The notes beneath the pieces were generated by a model. That model saw only the letters and a program-made list of their open reading frames with translations. It had not been told where the DNA came from and searched no databases. From the NCBI GenBank assembly GCA_019637645.1, contig JAHBVH010000034.1, positions 1-64,000 of the forward strand: a stretch of DNA of 64,000 bases, given 5' to 3'. The position numbers and the translations under genes were made by a program. This stretch comes from Caldilineaceae bacterium (GTDB lineage: Bacteria; Chloroflexota; Anaerolineae; Caldilineales; Caldilineaceae). Below, piece after piece: positions 7,535 through 15,808 of the stretch (position 1 is the stretch's first letter; every line of letters begins with the position of its first letter).

Positions 7535-9460
7535 CTATTGAAAGAGGGCAAGCAGATCCGCCAAGAGCTGCTGTTGCCCGGTAAAGCCGGGATAGCCCAG
7601 CCGATCTAGGGTGTAAACCTGCCCATTCTGGACAGCAGGTACGGTAGCCCACAGCACATCGTTTTGGATGGCGCTGACCGCAGCCGCTTCGCCTTCAACC
7701 GCGGCGCTTTGTACCAGGATCAGCTTTTCGCCGTTCAAGAGCGCGAGTTGCTCCATACTCAGCCAAGCACGCCCATTGGCAGCCAGGGCGTCGCCCAGCA
7801 AAGCCGGATCGGGTTGCAGGGTAAAGCCGAGATCCAATAGAGCTTGTGGCACCGAGCTGGGGCCTGTTGCCCAGACCGCCAACGATGGCCCCGAGTAGAT
7901 GGTCGCCACGGTGACCGTTGGACGGTCAGCGCCCAAGGCTGTAGCGGCTTGGGCGACTTCGGCTTGGAAGGCATCGACTTGGGCTTGGGCTGTCTCTGCC
8001 ATGCCAAAGATCTTGGCCGTCTCTACATAGGCGTCTAGGGGGAGCGTACTGCTCAACGCGACCGTGGGTGCCAATTGAGAAAGGGTGTCGTAGCCCGCCG
8101 TTTCCACAAAATAGCGATTGCCAATAATGAGGTCGGGCTGCAGCGCAGCGAGCAGCTCTAGATTGACTTGGGTAGAAGAGAATAATTCGATCCCGGCTAA
8201 TGCTTCGGGGCTTACACCAGGCACCGCATCCGGCAGATTCACGGTCGAGGCAATGGGCTGAATGCCTAGGGCGAGCAGATCGGCCAGCAACCATTCCTCC
8301 CCCATCGCCAGAATACGCTGCGGATGGGCCGGGATCACCGTTTCACCCAAGGCATGGGTCACCGTGCGGGTCTCGCTGGTGGCTGGGGCAGCGGTCGTAG
8401 CTGGCACAGCACGCGGTTGGAGGAGCGGACTTTGGGCCGGGTCATAGGCCGCGGTTGGGCCAGGATCGGCAACCACATCGGGCAAAATGATGTGGGCATA
8501 TTCATGGAGGTCATAGGCCAAGGCCCGCGCCCCACAACAGTAGTAGAGACCGGAGACGCCGTACACCTTGCCATTCTTCACCGCGCTCAACTGGGCCCAA
8601 ACTGGATTGGTGCGCTCGGCAAAAGTGTCCGTTTCCTGCATGACCAGAATGAGATCGGGATCAAGGGCCAGAAAGGCTTCGGGGTTGATCTCTTCCCAGA
8701 GGGGCGCTTCGATACAGTTCCCCAGCCCCGTCGCTTGAATGACCACACAGAAGGGGTTGGTGTTGTCCACGGCATGGAAGGCTTCATCTTCCCACAAGAT
8801 TGCCACGCTAAGTGCGGCGGTCTCTGGCGTAGCCAATTGGTGGAGGCCAGCGACGAGCTCTTCAAAACGGGCGATGGCCGCTTCGGCCACCGCGGGCTGA
8901 TCGATCAATTGACCAACGAGGCGGATATTTTCCAAATAGGCTTGGTAGCCACTCACCGAAGTGGCATCAAAGGAAGGTGCGTGAAGATAGAAGATGGGGG
9001 CAGCCGCCGTCAGTGGCTCGACATTGGGTGTGACCGGCAGGCGCATGAGGATCAGATCGACCTCCGCTGCCGCCCAATCTTCGGGATTGTACGCGTCGGC
9101 AATGGTGTGCGTAGGCGGGCCAGCCGGGAAGAAGAGGACCGATGCATAGACCTCTTCGAGCCAGGAGTCTCCGGCATAGGGCGCAACGCCCAGATCGGCC
9201 AGGACTTCTGTACAGCCCGTCCACAGACAGCCGATCTTGGGCGGCGCGGCAAAGGTAAACTCCTGGCCCGCGGCATCGGTGATGGTGAGCGGGAAGAGCG
9301 AGGCGGCCACAGATGTCTCTTCGGCAGGCGCGGCGGTGACTTCCGCCGGGGCAGCATCGGTGGTTGCCGCCGGGGCTGGTACCGTGCAGGCGGCGAACAA
9401 ACTTAACAGGACGAACAAGGCGCTGATCAGCAGCCGCCGCGCGTATCGGTTCCGTTTCAT
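7535..9460 (-). CDS. Two-domain metallophore-binding lipoprotein (SBP4; domain A + classical FecB-like domain)
   Basis: A 641-residue lipoprotein with lipobox LFAAC and Cys25. Domain A (about 55-340) has GCLWTGC, NPFC-X10-C and YYCC, though the CC is followed by GARAL rather than S[TL]RGL. The C-terminal domain (about 365-640) is FecB-like: RTVTHALGETVIPAHPQRI, LELLAALQPDLIIGNRYF and LWATVPAVQNGQVYTLDR. The start at 9460 has GGAG upstream; the longer reading from 9472 would need a TTG. Its final 24 codons recur as a relic at 5379-5450. Confidence 0.88.
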   Translation of the reverse strand: MKRNRYARRLLISALFVLLSLFAACTVPAPAATTDAAPAEVTAAPAEETSVAASLFPLTITDAAGQEFTFAAPPKIGCLWTGCTEVLADLGVAPYAGDSWLEEVYASVLFFPAGPPTHTIADAYNPEDWAAAEVDLILMRLPVTPNVEPLTAAAPIFYLHAPSFDATSVSGYQAYLENIRLVGQLIDQPAVAEAAIARFEELVAGLHQLATPETAALSVAILWEDEAFHAVDNTNPFCVVIQATGLGNCIEAPLWEEINPEAFLALDPDLILVMQETDTFAERTNPVWAQLSAVKNGKVYGVSGLYYCCGARALAYDLHEYAHIILPDVVADPGPTAAYDPAQSPLLQPRAVPATTAAPATSETRTVTHALGETVIPAHPQRILAMGEEWLLADLLALGIQPIASTVNLPDAVPGVSPEALAGIELFSSTQVNLELLAALQPDLIIGNRYFVETAGYDTLSQLAPTVALSSTLPLDAYVETAKIFGMAETAQAQVDAFQAEVAQAATALGADRPTVTVATIYSGPSLAVWATGPSSVPQALLDLGFTLQPDPALLGDALAANGRAWLSMEQLALLNGEKLILVQSAAVEGEAAAVSAIQNDVLWATVPAVQNGQVYTLDRLGYPGFTGQQQLLADLLALFQ

Positions 9461-9553
9461 TATTTTCTCCAAGTACTTGCTATCATTTTCAAGAGAGTGA
9501 ACAGAGGACAGAGGTCAGTCACTGCCTTACTTTCCCACTGACCAACTGTCTTA

Positions 9554-10585
9554 CTATTCTGGACTCACGAGCCAATTATTCTCTGGGTCGAAATCCGCGG
9601 TCGAGAGCAATTCCGGGGTACCGGCGTCGGGCAAGATATGGTAGACATATTCGATCAGCGGTTGGTAGAGCCCACGCACACTGCAACAGCCGTGGCGGTT
9701 GCTGACGGCATCGTAGACGCGGCCTTCTTTCACGGCGCTTAACTCTAGCCAAACGGGGTCGGTCCGATCTTGATAAGAATCGCCGCGGGGAAAGTAGATG
9801 ATCCAATCCGGGTCGAGCGCTAATAGCTCTTCGGGGCTGATCTCGTTGACAAAATCCCCTTCGCTCAAACATTGGCCCAATCCAGCGTCCGCAATGACTG
9901 TACAAAAGGCGTTGTCATCGCCATAGATTTGATAGCCCTCGCGGCTGCGCAAGAGGGCCACTTTAAGCGCCGCGGTTTCTGGAGTGGCAAGGCTGCGTAG
10001 CTTGGTCAATGCTTGCTCGTAGCGGGCAATGGCCGCGGCGGCCGCGGCCGGTTGGCCGGTCACTTGGCCGAGTAGCTCCAGGTTTTTGCGGAAGGCAGCC
10101 AGCCCAACCGGCGCGTCGCTATCACCCGCTAAGTAGTAGAGATGGAACAGAGGCGCGGCTTGGGCCAGCGCGTCATTGGCCGGATCCGCCGGGGCGCTGA
10201 CCACGATCAGATCAACCGCGGCCGCGGCCCAGAGTTCGGGGTTTTGGAAATCTTCGATCAGATGAACCGGTGCTGGGCCGGGCGTATAGAAATTGGCCCC
10301 GCGATCGGCGGGGTTGCCCGCCAGCGAGGCTTGGGGCGCAACCCCAAGATCCGCCAGGGTTTCATAACAGCCATAAAACATACAGCCGATCTTCGGTGGC
10401 GCATCAAAGGTAAATTCTTGGCCAGTGGCGTCGGTGATGGTGAGGGGAAAGCCGGTTGGTGCCACGGCTGCGCCGGTGTCAGCCGCGCTGGTGGCGGCTG
10501 GGGCCGGTTGGGTAGCTGGCAGCGCACAGGCGGTGACCAGTAGCAATCCAAAGAGCATGACAATGGTGCGCTGGAGCTCTCTCAT
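9554..10585 (-). CDS. Single-domain cysteine-signature metallophore-binding lipoprotein (SBP5)
   Basis: A 343-residue lipoprotein with lipobox LVTAC and Cys20. It is a single domain A and the simplest member of the array: FPLTITDATGQEFTF, GCMFYGC, NAFC-X10-C and HGCCSVRGLY. It gives a natural boundary for the domain at about 290 residues after the linker. An AAGGAT site precedes the ATG at 10585. It starts only 12 bases downstream of the ferritin stop, so the two are likely co-transcribed. Confidence 0.87.
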   Translation of the reverse strand: MRELQRTIVMLFGLLLVTACALPATQPAPAATSAADTGAAVAPTGFPLTITDATGQEFTFDAPPKIGCMFYGCYETLADLGVAPQASLAGNPADRGANFYTPGPAPVHLIEDFQNPELWAAAAVDLIVVSAPADPANDALAQAAPLFHLYYLAGDSDAPVGLAAFRKNLELLGQVTGQPAAAAAAIARYEQALTKLRSLATPETAALKVALLRSREGYQIYGDDNAFCTVIADAGLGQCLSEGDFVNEISPEELLALDPDWIIYFPRGDSYQDRTDPVWLELSAVKEGRVYDAVSNRHGCCSVRGLYQPLIEYVYHILPDAGTPELLSTADFDPENNWLVSPE

Positions 10586-10597
10586 TATCGTATCCTT

Positions 10598-11137
10598 TTA
10601 AGCGGCGCTGGCCGCGGTGAGGGTGGCAGCTAAGGTGGTCGCCATGGTAGCAGCCGTTGCGGCCAGCTCTTGGTCCAGCAGATAAAGGCCCGGCTTAAAA
10701 TCGCCAATCAAGATCAGTTTTTGGAGGACATCATCGACGATCTCTTCTTCTTCCACCTGTTCGTCCACAAACCATTTGAGGAAGCTATCGGTGGCAAAGT
10801 CGCCCTCTTGCCGGGCCAGCTGTACCAGCTTGTTGATCGCCACGGTCACTCTTTGCTCGTGGGCCAATGCCGATTCAAAAACCGCTTGGGGGGAGGCCCA
10901 GGTGAATTCCGGTTCGGGGACGGCGTGGAGCTTCACGCGGCCGCGGCGACTATTGATAAATTGATAGAACTTCATGCCGTGCATGAGCTCTTCTTGGGCA
11001 TGTTGATAGAACCACGCGGCAAAGCCCTTGAGGTTCGTATCTTCAAAGTAGGCAGACATGGCAATATAGGCATAATAGGCGCGCAGCTCATGGTTGATCT
11101 GGCGATTGAGGGCATCTTGAACGGTTTCGGTGAGCAT
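10598..11137 (-). CDS. ftnA: Bacterial non-heme ferritin
   Basis: A 179-residue cytoplasmic iron-storage protein. All ferroxidase-centre positions known from E. coli FtnA are present at the same numbers: Glu17, Glu50, His53, Glu94, Gln127 and Glu130. The start at 11137 (MLTETVQ) has AAAGGAAA upstream and fits the family; an extension to 11206 does not. Beyond the four-helix core is an unusual Ala/Thr-rich tail of about 25 residues. Its position between binding-protein genes links import directly to storage. Confidence 0.93.
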   Translation of the reverse strand: MLTETVQDALNRQINHELRAYYAYIAMSAYFEDTNLKGFAAWFYQHAQEELMHGMKFYQFINSRRGRVKLHAVPEPEFTWASPQAVFESALAHEQRVTVAINKLVQLARQEGDFATDSFLKWFVDEQVEEEEIVDDVLQKLILIGDFKPGLYLLDQELAATAATMATTLAATLTAASAA

Positions 11138-11209
11138 AGATTTTTCCTTTCGCGGTGATTCTGCAACAGGGCGACCATCACGATGGCCGCGATACGTTAG
11201 GGGCATCGT

Positions 11210-11241
11210 AAAGCTGACCGGTTTTGAAACCCGTCAGCTTT
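11210..11241. repeat. Palindromic intergenic repeat
   Basis: AAAGCTGACCGGTTT pairs with AAACCCGTCAGCTTT (one mismatch) over 11210-11241, between SBP6 and ferritin. It is the GCTGACCGG variant of the dispersed family. Confidence 0.75.
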
Positions 11242-11266
11242 GTTTAGCACGACACGCGCGGATCGC

Positions 11267-12355
11267 TTATTCAGTCAGAAACGGATTGGGCGTGGTGAGT
11301 TCCACGGCAAAGATTTCGGCTAACTCGTCAATGACCAAGTGTGCCGTCAAGATGCTAGGTTGTAACCAGTAATCTCCCTTAAAATGGATGGCATCCGTTT
11401 GCACGGCACGAAGCGTTTGCCAGAGCGGCGATTGGCGCACAAAGGTGAGCGTCTGTTCCTCGACATCGCTGGCCGATTGACCACCACCACCAGGCCCAAA
11501 GACGATCAACACATCGCCATCGACCTCGCCCACCAACTCTTCGGAGATCTCGGCAACATAGATGTTGCCGTGTCGCTCCTGCATCTCGGGCAGGCTTAGA
11601 TCCACAATAGCGGGCAAAGCAAAGCCAATCTCTTTGATCACGGCGGCACCGGTATACCACTGACCGAGCACGTCGATAATGCCTTCGGTATCGAGACGCA
11701 CCAAGGAGACGGTGACACCGCTAATATCCCCGTGGCTGGCTTCGATGGCCGTGCGCAGTTCAGTCGCACGTTGCTCATAGAGGGCGATCTGCTCTTCGGC
11801 CAACGCGGTCAGGTTAAAGACCGCGGCGTTAAAGCGGTGGCGATCCTGCCAGGTCAGGGCCTTGTTGACATCAAAGGTGACCAATGGGGCAATCTGTTGT
11901 AGCTCCCCAACGATATCCGCCACGCGCCGCATGTCATAGAGCATCAGATCCGGCTTTAGTTCGACCAACGTCTCCAAATTGGGCGGCATACCGTGGTCAA
12001 TGATCCCTTCGTTAATCCAATCGGCGATGAGCGGATAATTTTCGGCATCGCGTTCCAGGCCCCAAGCCGCAATGGGCTTGACACCCAGGGCATAGATATA
12101 CGAGGGATAGATCAAGTAGGTGAAGCGTTCTGGCTGGTCGGGAATACAGACGGGGTCAGTCGCCAGTAGTTCATGGGTAAAGTAGCGGAAACCCTCTTCA
12201 CAGGCGGTTTCTGCTGGGGTTGCTGGCTCAGCACCGCTGGTAGGTGCTGCTTCGCTGGCGGCAGGCTGGATTGGTGCGATACAGCCGGTCACTATCACCA
12301 GCGCCAGCAGACAGGGGATCAAGTTCAGAGACAGCTTACGTAGAGCATTGTTCAC
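11267..12355 (-). CDS. Single-domain metallophore-binding lipoprotein, cysteine type B (SBP6)
   Basis: A 362-residue lipoprotein with lipobox IVTGC and Cys25. The mature protein opens with CEEGFRYF and a CX17C pair ending in PVC, followed by IPDQPERFTYLIYPSYIYA. Then come the FecB-like LETLVELKPDLMLYD and LWQTLRAVQTDAIHF tracts. It is the closest relative of the C-terminal half of SBP1. Translation starts at a GTG (12355) with AAAGGACC upstream. The leader contains two short palindromes (12381-12394, 12421-12437). Confidence 0.87.
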   Translation of the reverse strand: MNNALRKLSLNLIPCLLALVIVTGCIAPIQPAASEAAPTSGAEPATPAETACEEGFRYFTHELLATDPVCIPDQPERFTYLIYPSYIYALGVKPIAAWGLERDAENYPLIADWINEGIIDHGMPPNLETLVELKPDLMLYDMRRVADIVGELQQIAPLVTFDVNKALTWQDRHRFNAAVFNLTALAEEQIALYEQRATELRTAIEASHGDISGVTVSLVRLDTEGIIDVLGQWYTGAAVIKEIGFALPAIVDLSLPEMQERHGNIYVAEISEELVGEVDGDVLIVFGPGGGGQSASDVEEQTLTFVRQSPLWQTLRAVQTDAIHFKGDYWLQPSILTAHLVIDELAEIFAVELTTPNPFLTE

Positions 12356-12380
12356 AGCAGAGGTCCTTTGCTTCTTTATG

Positions 12381-12437
12381 GAACCCGTGGGTTCGTTATC
12401 TATCCTGATTGATTGGTATAGTTGCTAAAATAGCAAC
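12381..12437. promoter_or_regulatory. Two short palindromes in the SBP6 leader
   Basis: GAACCCGTGGGTTC (12381-12394) and GTTGCTAAAATAGCAAC (12421-12437) are perfect inverted repeats between SBP7 and SBP6. The second has no T-run on the minus strand and has operator-like geometry (7-bp arms, 3-bp centre). A role in metal-dependent control is a guess. Confidence 0.4.
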
Positions 12438-12459
12438 CGGAATTCGCCAAAGCTATCGC

Positions 12460-13491
12460 TCATTTAGGCGGTGCAAAGGGGTTCGGAGCCACCGTAGCCG
12501 GGTCAACCTGCGCGACATAGCGGAAGAGATCGTCAACCATTTTGTGCTGACCAATGACTGCGCCAGCATTCCAGTAGAAGGGGACCACAAAGACCTGCTC
12601 CTTGCCGACGGCATCCAACTGCTGCCACAGGGGATCAGCCTGGAGCCGCTCCACCATGGCTTGATTGGCGGCGATCTCTTCGTCGTTGGTGGCATAGGTG
12701 ACGAGGAAGATATAGTCGGTGTTGAGCAGTTCCAGCTCTTCTTTGCTCACTTCGATGCGCCATTCCCCATTGAGGGCGGCGGTCTGTTGGGGGAGGGCCA
12801 CTAAGCCACTCACAGGGAAAAGGTAGGGGAAGAGATCTTCGATGAAATAGAGGCGGAGCACGTCGTTGTAGAACTGCACCACCGAGATCGAGCCTTGGCG
12901 CGATTGGGCTGTCAGCGTATCGTGCAAAATGGCGACGCGGCTAGTATAGCCAGCGGTGAGTGGCTCAATCTGTTCGGGGCGATTGAGCACTTGGCCGATC
13001 AGATCGACAAAGCCATCCCACATGATCTCATCAAAATTGATGCTCACCACTGGGGCAATGGCGGTCGCTTGCGCGTAGATTTCGCCAACCCACGGTTCAA
13101 TGGCAATGATCAGATCGGCATCGGTGGTCAGGCCGGTTTCAATATTGAACGGGCCGCCGGTATCGATCACCCCGGCCACTTGGTCGGCCAGCTCGGGATA
13201 GTTCACGGCAAAGGGCTTGACCGATGAACTGGCAATGGGTTTCACGCCAAAGGCCAGCACGGTTTCTAGGCTATATGCATCGACCGCAATAATCCGTTGG
13301 GGGTTTTCGGGGATACAGATAGGGTCGGTGGCTAGATATTCATGATCAAAGAGGCGGAAGCCAGGCTCACAGCCACTAGTCGTCTCTGCGACAGCAGGAG
13401 CTGGGGGCGCAGCTGGCGTCGCCACCGGGACACAGGCCGCAAGGAAAGTGATTAGGCTCAAGAGGGAAAGCAACGGGACGGAATACTTCAC
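12460..13491 (-). CDS. Single-domain metallophore-binding lipoprotein, cysteine type B (SBP7)
   Basis: A 343-residue lipoprotein with lipobox FLAAC and Cys20. It has the type-B opening CEPGFRLF, a CX17C pair ending in PIC, then IPENPQRIIAVDAYS, LVALPQQTAAL, LLNTDYIFLVTYA and DPLWQQLDAVGKEQVF. This is a complete single FecB-like domain. The start is a GTG at 13491 preceded by AAAGGATGATG. It lies 69 bases downstream of the ATPase gene, so it is probably expressed with the importer and may be its core binding protein. Confidence 0.87.
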   Translation of the reverse strand: MKYSVPLLSLLSLITFLAACVPVATPAAPPAPAVAETTSGCEPGFRLFDHEYLATDPICIPENPQRIIAVDAYSLETVLAFGVKPIASSSVKPFAVNYPELADQVAGVIDTGGPFNIETGLTTDADLIIAIEPWVGEIYAQATAIAPVVSINFDEIMWDGFVDLIGQVLNRPEQIEPLTAGYTSRVAILHDTLTAQSRQGSISVVQFYNDVLRLYFIEDLFPYLFPVSGLVALPQQTAALNGEWRIEVSKEELELLNTDYIFLVTYATNDEEIAANQAMVERLQADPLWQQLDAVGKEQVFVVPFYWNAGAVIGQHKMVDDLFRYVAQVDPATVAPNPFAPPK

Positions 13492-13560
13492 GGATCATCA
13501 TCCTTTGTTGATACACCAGCGGGCATTCGATCTGCCTTGGCTGGCTCAAGTTAATATCGC

Positions 13561-14397
13561 TCAGGGGGCAGGCTCCGCAACCGTAGCAGGGCCATAGGGT
13601 AGACAGACGGGTGAGCCACTAACGGGGTCGGTGATAATGGTGGCACGTACGCTAAAAACAGCAGCCAGCAAGGCTTGGGTCAACACGGTGGCGGGCGCGC
13701 CATCAGCCACGATCTGGCCTTTTTGCAGGACCACCATGCGGTCGGCATAGCGAGCCGCTTGGTTGAGATCATGTAGGACAAGGACGATGGTCATGCCGCG
13801 TGCGCGGTTGAGTTGGCGGACCAGTTCCAGCACTTCGAGTTGATGGCCGATGTCCAAAAAGGTGGTCGGCTCATCGAGCAACAGGACGGGCGTCGCTTGG
13901 GCCAGCGTTAGGGCAATCCAAGCGCGCTGGCGTTCGCCGCCAGAAAGATCAGCCAGCGGTCGGTGGGCAAAGTCCGTCATGCCCGTAAGGGCCAGCGCCT
14001 CGGCAATGGTGCTGTGATCCTGCTCCCGGAGCATGCGCAAGGCTCCCACGTGGGGAAAACGCCCTTGTTCCACCAATTCACGCACGGTAATGCCAGCCGG
14101 TGCGCTCGGTCCCTGAGGCAAGATGCCCAGCTGACGCGCCACCGCGGTGGTGCTCATCGTGTGGATCGCTTTGCCATCTAACCAGACAGTGCCAGCACTT
14201 GGTTTGAGCAGCCGCGCCAATGTTTTGAGCAGGGTGCTTTTACCACTACCATTGGGGCCAACCAAGGCGGTGATCGTACCGGCGGTGATCTGCAACGCAA
14301 GATCGCTGAGGATCAAGCGGTCGTTGTAACCAACATGCAAGTGGTCAGCCGCCAACGCGGCTGGTTGACCGGTAGTGGTTGGCTGATGATTCCCCAT
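13561..14397 (-). CDS. Iron-siderophore ABC transporter ATP-binding protein
   Basis: A 278-residue ATPase of the FepC/FhuC/BtuD class that powers the two FecCD permeases from the cytoplasmic side. Walker A is GPNGSGKST (47-55), the signature LSGGERQR (151-158), Walker B VLLLDEPT (171-178) and the switch His lies in VLVLHDLNQ. The tail after about 255 (PVSGSPVCLPYGP) is typical of this class. It is separated from the permease pair by about 300 bases that hold a decayed toxin-antitoxin pair and a repeat. Confidence 0.95.
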   Translation of the reverse strand: MGNHQPTTTGQPAALAADHLHVGYNDRLILSDLALQITAGTITALVGPNGSGKSTLLKTLARLLKPSAGTVWLDGKAIHTMSTTAVARQLGILPQGPSAPAGITVRELVEQGRFPHVGALRMLREQDHSTIAEALALTGMTDFAHRPLADLSGGERQRAWIALTLAQATPVLLLDEPTTFLDIGHQLEVLELVRQLNRARGMTIVLVLHDLNQAARYADRMVVLQKGQIVADGAPATVLTQALLAAVFSVRATIITDPVSGSPVCLPYGPATVAEPAP

Positions 14398-14497
14398 AGA
14401 ATTTGTTTATCCACTCTAGCGATGTACCTTGAAATGTACACTAATGCTCATGAATGATTGGGAGCCATCACCATGCTTGAAATTAAGGGGGGAAGCC

Positions 14498-14542
14498 ATG
14501 AGCAAAACCGTGATCAAAGAACGACAAGAGGCCCGTTATTAA
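14498..14542 (+). pseudogene. Truncated antitoxin-like start (14 codons)
   Basis: An ATG with a strong GGGGGGAAG site reads MSKTVIKERQEARY and then stops. It resembles the beginning of Phd/VapB-type antitoxins (MSKTV-x-ELxEA). It is directly followed by a PIN-like fragment. Too short for certainty; taken as a decayed antitoxin. Confidence 0.4.
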
Positions 14543-14545
14543 CCT

Positions 14546-14662
14546 ATGATCTACCTTGATACCAGCGGACTTGTCGCCTACGATCTCCCCGAAGCACGGT
14601 TGAAAAGGCGCTATAACTCGCCCACAGCTGACAGGTTTTTGAAAACCTATCAGCTGTGCTGA
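14546..14662 (+). pseudogene. VapC-like PIN-domain toxin fragment truncated by a repeat
   Basis: The reading frame opens MIYLDTSGLVAYDLPEAR, the classical N-terminus of PIN-domain VapC toxins including the first catalytic Asp (MIYLDTSxLV). It runs into the palindromic repeat at 14623-14658 and stops after 38 codons. The remaining acidic residues of a PIN domain are missing, so no RNase activity is expected. It is on the opposite strand from the surrounding iron genes. Confidence 0.6.
14623..14658. repeat. Palindromic intergenic repeat inside the decayed toxin
   Basis: CACAGCTGACAGGTTT pairs with AAACCTATCAGCTGTG (one mismatch) around a 4-base loop. It is one of the longest-armed copies of the family and coincides with the point where PIN-domain similarity ends. 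Confidence 0.75.
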
Positions 14663-14700
14663 TCACCTTTTCAAACCATCTCTCAAAAGGGTACACGCCC

Positions 14701-15801
14701 TCAATCGGTTGGCCGCCGCAACAGCAAGTAGAGAAAGAAAGGTGCGCCCAATAACGCTGTCACCGCGCCCACGGGCACCCCTACGCTATCGGGCACCGCG
14801 AGCCCCATGAGCGCGCCCATCCAACCGATGGTGATGGTGCGGGCCAGGATATCCGCGGCAATCAGCAGCATGGCCGAGAGCAGCACACTGAGCGGGAAGA
14901 GCCGCCGGGCATCACCACCGACTAGCCGCCGCGCCATGTGTGGGCCAATGAGGCCAACAAAGCTAATCGGCCCCACCACCGCCACCGAGCCAGCATCGAG
15001 CAACACCGACGCTAAGAGCAGCGCGGCACGGGTCCGTTCCAGCCGCACACCCAACCCTGTGGCAAGGCCATCGCCCAATTGCAGCGTATTGGCTAGGCTC
15101 GCACAGAGCAGCCCTAACGGGATTGCCACCAGCGCCACCGGCCACAAGGTATGCCAATGCACCCAAACCCGCCCCGCCATACTGCCAATCGTCCAGCGCA
15201 CCACACGCATCATCTGATACTCATCCGACCAGAGCAAGAGCACCGAGGTCAACGCGCTGCACAGCCCGCCCACCAACACGCCCGTCAGCACCAACCGCAC
15301 GGGATCTGCACCGTTGTGCCAACTGAGGGTGTAGACCAAGATCCCACTGCCCAGCCCGCCCAGCAGCGCCGCTCCGGGGAGGAGCAAGCCGCTATCCAAC
15401 AAAGCAGCATCACTGCCCGAACGGAAGATAATACAAAGCACCACCGCTAGGACGCCCCCAGCACTGACGCCCAAGAGGCCCGGTTCGGCCAGGGGGTTGC
15501 GCGTAATGCTCTGCAAGAGCGCGCCCGACAGACCGATCATGCCGCCAGCCACCATCGCGACCAAGGCACGGGGCAAACGTAGCCCCACCACCACCTGCGT
15601 ATGGAGCAGCTCCTCGGCACGCCCCAAGAGCGCCTTGAATACTTGCCATGGTGTTAGCTCAACAGCCCCCACCACAATATGGATGATCAATAGCAGCAGC
15701 AGCGCCAGCCCACAGCCGATCAGCAGCAAATCAAAGCGGCGAACGGCCAAGGGACGCGCCATGGGTAGTGCGGGCGTAGATTGGCAGGTTTGCATACGCA
15801 T
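14701..15801 (-). CDS. FecCD-family iron-siderophore ABC permease (second subunit)
   Basis: A 366-residue inner-membrane permease with about nine or ten hydrophobic segments. Family marks are LRLPRALVAMVAGGMIGLSG, LLQSITRNPLAEPGLLGVS, LATGLGVRL, and near the end VGPISFVGLIGPHMARRLVG. This is the FepG/FhuB-like half of a heterodimeric channel. Seven bases separate it from the upstream permease stop. The first 20 residues are a hydrophilic extension; a second in-frame ATG at 15795 could also serve. Confidence 0.94.
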   Translation of the reverse strand: MRMQTCQSTPALPMARPLAVRRFDLLLIGCGLALLLLLIIHIVVGAVELTPWQVFKALLGRAEELLHTQVVVGLRLPRALVAMVAGGMIGLSGALLQSITRNPLAEPGLLGVSAGGVLAVVLCIIFRSGSDAALLDSGLLLPGAALLGGLGSGILVYTLSWHNGADPVRLVLTGVLVGGLCSALTSVLLLWSDEYQMMRVVRWTIGSMAGRVWVHWHTLWPVALVAIPLGLLCASLANTLQLGDGLATGLGVRLERTRAALLLASVLLDAGSVAVVGPISFVGLIGPHMARRLVGGDARRLFPLSVLLSAMLLIAADILARTITIGWMGALMGLAVPDSVGVPVGAVTALLGAPFFLYLLLRRPTD

Positions 15802-15808
15802 GGCGCGC

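Noticed and set aside
8324..9406. A 360-codon open frame on the plus strand
   Set aside because: It lies antisense to SBP4, has no family features or ribosome site, and arises from the codon bias of the real gene.
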